Below, piece by piece: positions 5,998 to 10,305 of a DNA stretch of 10,305 nucleotides (position 1 is the first letter of the stretch; each line of letters begins with the position of its first letter). The DNA is from G039029935 sp039029935 (GTDB lineage Bacteria > Chloroflexota > Anaerolineae > Caldilineales > Caldilineaceae): the NCBI GenBank assembly GCA_039029935.1, contig JBCCFC010000395.1:1-10305 (forward strand). Reading direction: 5' to 3'. The notes below the pieces were generated by a model, which was given only the letters and a program-made list of their open reading frames with translations, was not told the origin of the DNA and ran no database searches. The translations under genes and the position numbers were made by a program.

Positions 5998-8559
5998 CTA
6001 GAAGTGTTTAAGAAATTCGATCAATGCTCGTTTGTCCTCATCTGAAAGTGGTGTTTCCCCTTCAGACTCGGGCAGATAATCGGTGCCAAAGTAGTGACCA
6101 CGGTTGACCACAAAGTCAGGTGCCTTGTTCAGTTCAAGCAGTGGTTCAACCAAGTTGCCAAAGACCTCTCTTGCCTGTTCATCTGTTGCATTTTCCGGCA
6201 ATTGTTTGAGATCAAAGATAATCTTTGGTGCAAGCCGCAGCAGCTTACCCCGTTCCTCAAGATTGATGTTCGACAACAGGTTAACGGGCGTTCCCGCTGG
6301 AATCGGCCCAATTTGGATATTATCCCCGCTAAAGAGGTTCGGGAACAAGTTATGCACAAAGCCAGGCACCCAGCTAGGCGCAAACATGGGTCGCAGGATG
6401 TCTGGTAAGAAGCCAGATGAAATTTTAATGTAGCTGCTGTCGGTTGTGAGGTCGATTAACCCCGGTGCTAACTTGCCCGATTTGGTCATAAAGTCGCCAT
6501 TACGATCACGCTTCTCCGGCCACAGCATCTTTTCGATACTGTCATCAAAGGATGCCATACGTCCCTCAACCGTAGCTGTATAATAGAACGTACCCACAGA
6601 ATTGTTTAGTAGATATGGCGCCGTTGACCAAAGGCTGATCAGTGATGGCGGTCGAGTATATCCACGCCCACCACCTGGCATGGTATACTGATATGGTTCG
6701 TGCGTATATGGATGGTGAACCGTAATCTCACCAACCGAAGGCAGGTTCTTGTAGGAATTTGACGAGAAGTCGTTCCAAATGTTGCCTGCAATCGCATTGG
6801 TTGCCAAAGGACTACCAGCGTTGGTTTCAAGCAAAGTCACCGGAACCCGTAACTCGGTAGACAGATAGTTGTTCTCAAGGAAGTCTGGCTGGGCAACAAT
6901 TTCCTTCATTGCGCTCTTGAACTCATCCGTCTTGGTCCACTGCCAATAGTCATCCCAACAAACGAGGTAATTTTCGTTGACACAGCCGTTGTCTGGGAAG
7001 AAATCTGTAAATGCCTTCTCTGGCAGCTTGCTCGAATGACAGCGCGCACAGGTTTCCGCAAATACCTCTTCACCTCGTGCGAGTACATCTTCATCATCGG
7101 TCAGATACTCCTCACCTCTAGGTGCGTTCGCCAGATAGTCAGGTTTTGCGGTCGCCAAGAAGAAGAGCGCAAGGTCTGGTGTCTGCATGGTGTTCGCCTG
7201 CCAGTAGACAGAATTCTTTTCAGCAGTGGCAATTGGGAATGGTGTGATTTCTGAGCCGCCCAGCAATGGCGTAAAGTGTAAGAGCCACTCTTCACTGAAG
7301 AGACCAATATTCACATAAACGCGATTCAATGCACCCAATGAGCCGACCGAATCCGCACCGTCCTTGAGTACACGCGGTGTGAAGACAGTCGGTTCATCAT
7401 AGAAACTGTTCAATGCGCCATTGGCTGGTAGCGGTCCATTTGGCTCTGCAAAGTCATTGAATTGTTTATTGTTGAGTTCACCACCCTCCAGATGTTCCTT
7501 ACCCCACTTCTGCGCAATCTCAAGCCGTGCCCCCAGATTATAGACTGCATTCATAGTACGTGGGTTGTTGATCTGATCCGAAGAAACCAAAGAGGTGTCA
7601 AGCGCACCAGGTCGCGAGGTGTGGAAGAGTTGAAAGATGAAATCCTGCTCGTCTGGATTAAACTTGAAGATGCGATCGATCCAGAAATACTGCGCACCCG
7701 GATTCGAGTTCAAGTTTTCCCATTCTGGCGCATTGAAATCCGCTGGTGGATTAGACGGGTTAGGCCCTACATGACAGAAACCACAGGACATACCGACCCG
7801 ATATGGCTTGACCAGTTTGTCGTCGTTGTAGTAAGACTCGTCCGTGTAAAAACGCTCAGGATCCCATGCAGCCAGAGCCGCTTCGTCAAAGTCTGGGTTG
7901 GGGAAAAGACGCAGCCCCACAATACCCGATGCATAGCCATAATAGGAGCCGACTGGCAGATGATCCTCACCACGTGCGCCGATCTGGACACCGGGATATT
8001 TTGCTTCATTCTCAAATGGGTCGGGTGGACACTCTGGGCTTTCGATGCGCTCATCCAGCCAAAGCCCAAAACGGTCCTCACGTGGGCCAGTCGCTTCCGT
8101 AAAGCACGGTTCGTTGACCAGTCCATAATACTCCCAGCGATTTGATCGCTTCCCCTTGAGTACCCCTTCACGGGTTGACAGCGTCTTGAGCAAATCCAGA
8201 TTGCCAAAGCTATCTCTTGATAGCACATCCCAAATACGGTCATTGCCCGCTGTCCAGACGTTCCAGTTATTACGTCCACGAACAACAGCCCGTACAGCAT
8301 CCTCCGGAGAGATATCCGAGCCCAAGTAGGGTTCGAGTGCCTCCTTCACCGCTTCGGGGTCTCTGGTGATGCCGTAGTCCATGTCTCCCATGTAGTCGTC
8401 GTCCGAGCTAGGGAAGCTCTCTGGTGCACGACCAGCCTTATAGGCATCATCAAACACCTTACCCGGTTCAGGACCGCTGTTCAATCTTTGATAGACAAAC
8501 ACAGCAGCACCCACAACCACAACGAGAATAGCCAAAGTCACAATTAAGTTTCTTCTCAT
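5998..8559 (-). CDS. membrane-anchored dihaem c-type cytochrome, RoxA/MauG-like
   Basis: An 853-residue protein from the ATG at 8559, which follows AAAGGAA (8573-8567); a frame from 8601 lacks a comparable RBS. Residues 4-23 form a hydrophobic N-terminal anchor after MRR, placing the rest outside the cytoplasmic membrane. Two haem c sites are visible, CGFCH (259-263) and CARCH (504-508). The later segment RPPSLISLWSTAPYLLNNS (636-654) resembles the RPLxGIWATAPYLHNGS-type motif of RoxA rubber oxygenase, MauG and dihaem peroxidase relatives, and the protein ends in a cytochrome-like LSDEDKRALIEFL helix. At 853 residues it is longer than RoxA (somewhat under 700). It could be a dioxygenase or peroxidase in its own right, or the electron acceptor of the GMC enzyme. 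It is first in the four-gene block, with repeats in its 3' gap. The cytochrome nature is certain; the activity is not. Confidence 0.88.
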   Translation of the reverse strand: MRRNLIVTLAILVVVVGAAVFVYQRLNSGPEPGKVFDDAYKAGRAPESFPSSDDDYMGDMDYGITRDPEAVKEALEPYLGSDISPEDAVRAVVRGRNNWNVWTAGNDRIWDVLSRDSFGNLDLLKTLSTREGVLKGKRSNRWEYYGLVNEPCFTEATGPREDRFGLWLDERIESPECPPDPFENEAKYPGVQIGARGEDHLPVGSYYGYASGIVGLRLFPNPDFDEAALAAWDPERFYTDESYYNDDKLVKPYRVGMSCGFCHVGPNPSNPPADFNAPEWENLNSNPGAQYFWIDRIFKFNPDEQDFIFQLFHTSRPGALDTSLVSSDQINNPRTMNAVYNLGARLEIAQKWGKEHLEGGELNNKQFNDFAEPNGPLPANGALNSFYDEPTVFTPRVLKDGADSVGSLGALNRVYVNIGLFSEEWLLHFTPLLGGSEITPFPIATAEKNSVYWQANTMQTPDLALFFLATAKPDYLANAPRGEEYLTDDEDVLARGEEVFAETCARCHSSKLPEKAFTDFFPDNGCVNENYLVCWDDYWQWTKTDEFKSAMKEIVAQPDFLENNYLSTELRVPVTLLETNAGSPLATNAIAGNIWNDFSSNSYKNLPSVGEITVHHPYTHEPYQYTMPGGGRGYTRPPSLISLWSTAPYLLNNSVGTFYYTATVEGRMASFDDSIEKMLWPEKRDRNGDFMTKSGKLAPGLIDLTTDSSYIKISSGFLPDILRPMFAPSWVPGFVHNLFPNLFSGDNIQIGPIPAGTPVNLLSNINLEERGKLLRLAPKIIFDLKQLPENATDEQAREVFGNLVEPLLELNKAPDFVVNRGHYFGTDYLPESEGETPLSDEDKRALIEFLKHF

Positions 8560-8627
8560 TGCATAGTTCCTTTCAAATAGATAGTTAGGTAGGTAGGACA
8601 TCTACAGTTTTCTTTGCTGTATCAGTC

Positions 8628-8727
8628 CTATGCTGAAAAAATATAATTATCCGCAGCATAGAGACACGTCTATGCAATCATAGTGATGCAATGATAGTGA
8701 TGCATACAACGTGATGGCACTATGCTC
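8628..8727. promoter_or_regulatory. nested inverted and 14-bp direct repeats upstream of the cytochrome gene
   Basis: CTATGCTG (8628-8635) is repeated inverted as CAGCATAG (8654-8661), and overlapping it GCATAGA (8656-8662) is inverted as TCTATGC (8669-8675). Directly next to this a 14-base unit is repeated: ATGCAATCATAGTG (8672-8685), ATGCAATGATAGTG (8686-8699), then the degenerate ATGCATACAACGTG (8700-8713) and a weaker fourth. They sit 70-170 bases upstream of the cytochrome start, where operators are expected. I found no convincing -35/-10 pair by eye. Confidence 0.5.
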
Positions 8728-8768
8728 CGTTTAACCCTGAAATAGACCTCACACAGGTATTAGGCTAA

Positions 8769-8882
8769 TCCACAAAAATAATTACCCATAACCCGTTCAG
8801 TGAGCACGCCCTCGTGCGGATTAAACTCGTGAGTCAACCCGCACGGGGGCGTGCTCACTGAACGAGTATTTTATTTTGTGGA
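8769..8882. repeat. 114-bp palindromic element, likely terminator or MITE-like
   Basis: The 26-base arms at 8794-8819 and 8839-8864 are complementary except for one position that can form G-U. Further out TCCACAAAA (8769-8777) matches TTTTGTGGA (8874-8882) inverted, with imperfect AT-rich sequence between. Each inner arm is itself a small palindrome (GCACG-N4-CGTGC), and the loop holds ACTCGTGAGT. It lies 24 bases after the lipase stop and could end its transcript, since AT-rich sequence follows on both sides. The terminal inverted repeats would also suit a small non-autonomous element. Confidence 0.7.
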
Positions 8883-8906
8883 ATGACCTTACATCATAGC
8901 CGTGGT

Positions 8907-9980
8907 TTACGATGAAGAACCATTCACCTTCTTCTCACATTCTGCGATCACCTGTTCCACATGTGGAATCTTAAAAAATGCTTGGTAGGCATAACTATGT
9001 TGATGACCAGCTTGTGCTAGATATTTATTGTATTTTGGGTCCGTATTGAGCGGCCATGTAAAGGGGTATGAAACCGCCACTTGCTGATATCCATGAACAA
9101 CCAAGCGTAGTGTCTTCGCTGCTAACCATTGTGACCAAGACATCTTGATACCAGCACCAGCATATAGTTGGGGGAGTTCTGCTAATGTTTTGTTCTCCCA
9201 TGCATGGGGCACGACATCATGTTCGTTATGAATGCGTTGACAGGCACTGCCAAACTGCTCGTTAAAGTAGTTCGCAAAGGCAACATTGCCAGGTGTTGCC
9301 CCCGCAAAAGAGATGACACTGAGTGTGGCATTGGTGTTTGGATCCCATTCATCTGAAAGCCCTTGAGACTGTCGAAACCAAAGCCCCAATACCTCGCATA
9401 ACGCACCTGCCAAACTATGCCCTGTAATCAAAATCGAAACAGGATTCGGTTGAGTAATGCTTTTCATGAAGGCAGCAATGTTCTGTCCTTCTCCCGGCAA
9501 TCCTTTGGCCGGAATCAAATGTTTGAGAAGCGCATCAAGGCCAACCATGCTCGCATGTGAAATGACGGGTTTTCCCTTTACCTTCTTTCCTTTTGGCAGT
9601 TTCCACGCTTCCTTTCTAAACACAGCAAAATCCTCTCGCAGCCAATCGAGATCGGCAACACCATTTGTACCACGAATGGCGACCGCATAGCGGGTTGGGT
9701 CAGAGATGGACTGCACAACATACATCATGTTGTCCTGATATTTCGCATTAGGAAAGGTGTAGGTGACAGGTCCCCAAACAATTTGCCAATCAAGCTGGCC
9801 TGCGTCGTTGTGCAATGGTTCCATTTGGGGCATGGCACATTCAAGCATGTCGTGAATTTTTTTATCGACAGCCCCTCTATTGACACCCGTTTCAACGATT
9901 TTCTGACCAGCATGAGAGAGAAAACTTAATGTGGCTGCTATTTGTTGTTCTTTTGTTATTTCAAAAAATTGGTTAGACAT
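8907..9980 (-). CDS. class 3 (Lipase_3-type) lipase/esterase
   Basis: A 357-residue alpha/beta hydrolase. The nucleophile elbow is GHSLAGAL with S189 as the catalytic Ser; the segment AIRGTN (101-106) upstream is the typical beta3-loop of class 3 lipases that forms the oxyanion hole. D255 in HNEHDVVPHAW is the likely acid and H326 or H328 in GHQHSY the likely catalytic His. This order matches triacylglycerol lipases and related esterases or phospholipases. No signal peptide or membrane helix is visible, so it may be cytoplasmic or leave by another route. GGAGG ten bases before the ATG sets the start. It lies on the same strand upstream of the cytochrome gene but is separated by the 114-bp palindrome, so it is probably its own transcript. 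A lipid substrate shared with the redox genes is speculative. Confidence 0.87.
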   Translation of the reverse strand: MSNQFFEITKEQQIAATLSFLSHAGQKIVETGVNRGAVDKKIHDMLECAMPQMEPLHNDAGQLDWQIVWGPVTYTFPNAKYQDNMMYVVQSISDPTRYAVAIRGTNGVADLDWLREDFAVFRKEAWKLPKGKKVKGKPVISHASMVGLDALLKHLIPAKGLPGEGQNIAAFMKSITQPNPVSILITGHSLAGALCEVLGLWFRQSQGLSDEWDPNTNATLSVISFAGATPGNVAFANYFNEQFGSACQRIHNEHDVVPHAWENKTLAELPQLYAGAGIKMSWSQWLAAKTLRLVVHGYQQVAVSYPFTWPLNTDPKYNKYLAQAGHQHSYAYQAFFKIPHVEQVIAECEKKVNGSSS

Positions 9981-10073
9981 TTTCTATGTACCTCCAGGTA
10001 TAAAGTTTGAGCATACATGAACGCTTATTTGAATCAAATTAGCAACGATAGAGTTTATTAAGATACTGCCTGT

Positions 10074-10096
10074 TGCTACATCGTTCCTATGTAGCA
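10074..10096. other. short perfect hairpin upstream of the lipase gene
   Basis: TGCTACAT (10074-10081) pairs perfectly with ATGTAGCA (10089-10096) around a 7-base loop, about 95 bases upstream of the lipase start. It may be an operator or leader hairpin. The rest of 9981-10181 is AT-rich and I see no gene in it. Confidence 0.4.
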
Positions 10097-10181
10097 TAGC
10101 AATGTCAAAGTTTTCTTCAATAGAACGCGGTTTGGTGTATGTAGATATCAGATTTGCTTAAGCTCTATCTGAATATTTCAT

Positions 10182-10305
10182 TTTTTTCTATAAAGTATAC
10201 CAGATTGAGTGCGTAACTGGCTCCGAAGTCCCTCCACAAAATGGCGTTTTTTCTATAGAGTATACCAGATTGCGTTTGCAAATGACTCCGAAGATCCTCC
10301 GAAAA
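10182..10305. repeat. 65-bp tandem repeat running off the right edge
   Basis: Two copies with a 65-base period, 10182-10246 and 10247 to the window end. Both start with a T run and CTATARAGTATACCAGATTG, and both contain ACTGG/ATGA-CTCCGAAG followed by CCTCC. The second copy is cut by the edge, so the array may be longer. Conserved blocks (GTATACCAGATTG, CTCCGAAG) with diverged spacers suggest protein sites or an old repeat family. I see no gene here. Confidence 0.7.

Noticed and set aside
7462..8145. A 227-codon plus-strand frame opposite the cytochrome gene.
   Set aside because: It lies wholly inside the cytochrome gene, whose two haem motifs and family segments prove the minus-strand reading.
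8645..8655. ATTATCCGCAG as a DnaA box or origin element.
   Set aside because: It is a single imperfect match to TTATCCACA, without further boxes or a dnaA/dnaN context.

Overview
The window looks like part of a bacterial chromosome of moderate GC (roughly half), with AT-rich intergenic DNA and clear Shine-Dalgarno sequences. The taxon cannot be fixed from the sequence. A small helical protein overlapping an HNH nuclease, DUF4331 proteins and multihaem-type oxidation genes would suit Chloroflexota or a cyanobacterium-like soil or water organism, but this is a weak inference.

Layout. At the left edge (1-44, minus) lies the first 14 codons of a gene that leaves the window. Positions 45-378 are AT-rich and hold a good sigma70-type promoter for a small plus-strand pair: a 134-residue helical protein (379-783) overlapping an HNH nuclease (773-1063). 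The nuclease reading frame is broken near a GGGG run, and its family-typical C-terminus continues in another frame to 1185. A minus-strand coding-like remnant (1231-1416) and a strong minus-strand terminator (1402-1448) separate this from the main block.

The main block (1512-8559) is four minus-strand genes in the order of transcription: a membrane-anchored dihaem c-type cytochrome with a RoxA/MauG-like C-terminal motif; a GMC-family FAD oxidoreductase; a secreted and C-terminally anchored DUF4331 protein; and a catalase-fold protein with a recognisable distal haem pocket but no visible proximal tyrosine region. The gap between cytochrome and GMC gene holds two 81-bp tandem repeats, each with two 19-nt perfect hairpins, plus a separate 13-bp perfect hairpin. 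A terminator-like hairpin lies between the GMC and DUF4331 genes. I infer an oxidation module: a flavoenzyme and a haem enzyme acting on an organic substrate, electrons going to a c-type cytochrome, and a catalase-like protein dealing with peroxide or acting on a hydroperoxide. The substrate is unknown; a class 3 lipase gene upstream on the same strand (8907-9980) makes a lipid conceivable.

Regulatory and repeat DNA: the cytochrome upstream region (8560-8760) holds nested inverted repeats and a 14-bp direct repeat; a 114-bp palindromic element (8769-8882) lies just after the lipase gene; a 65-bp tandem repeat (10182-10305) runs off the right edge. The most notable items are the four-gene redox module with its two divergent active sites and the structured 81-bp repeats inside it.
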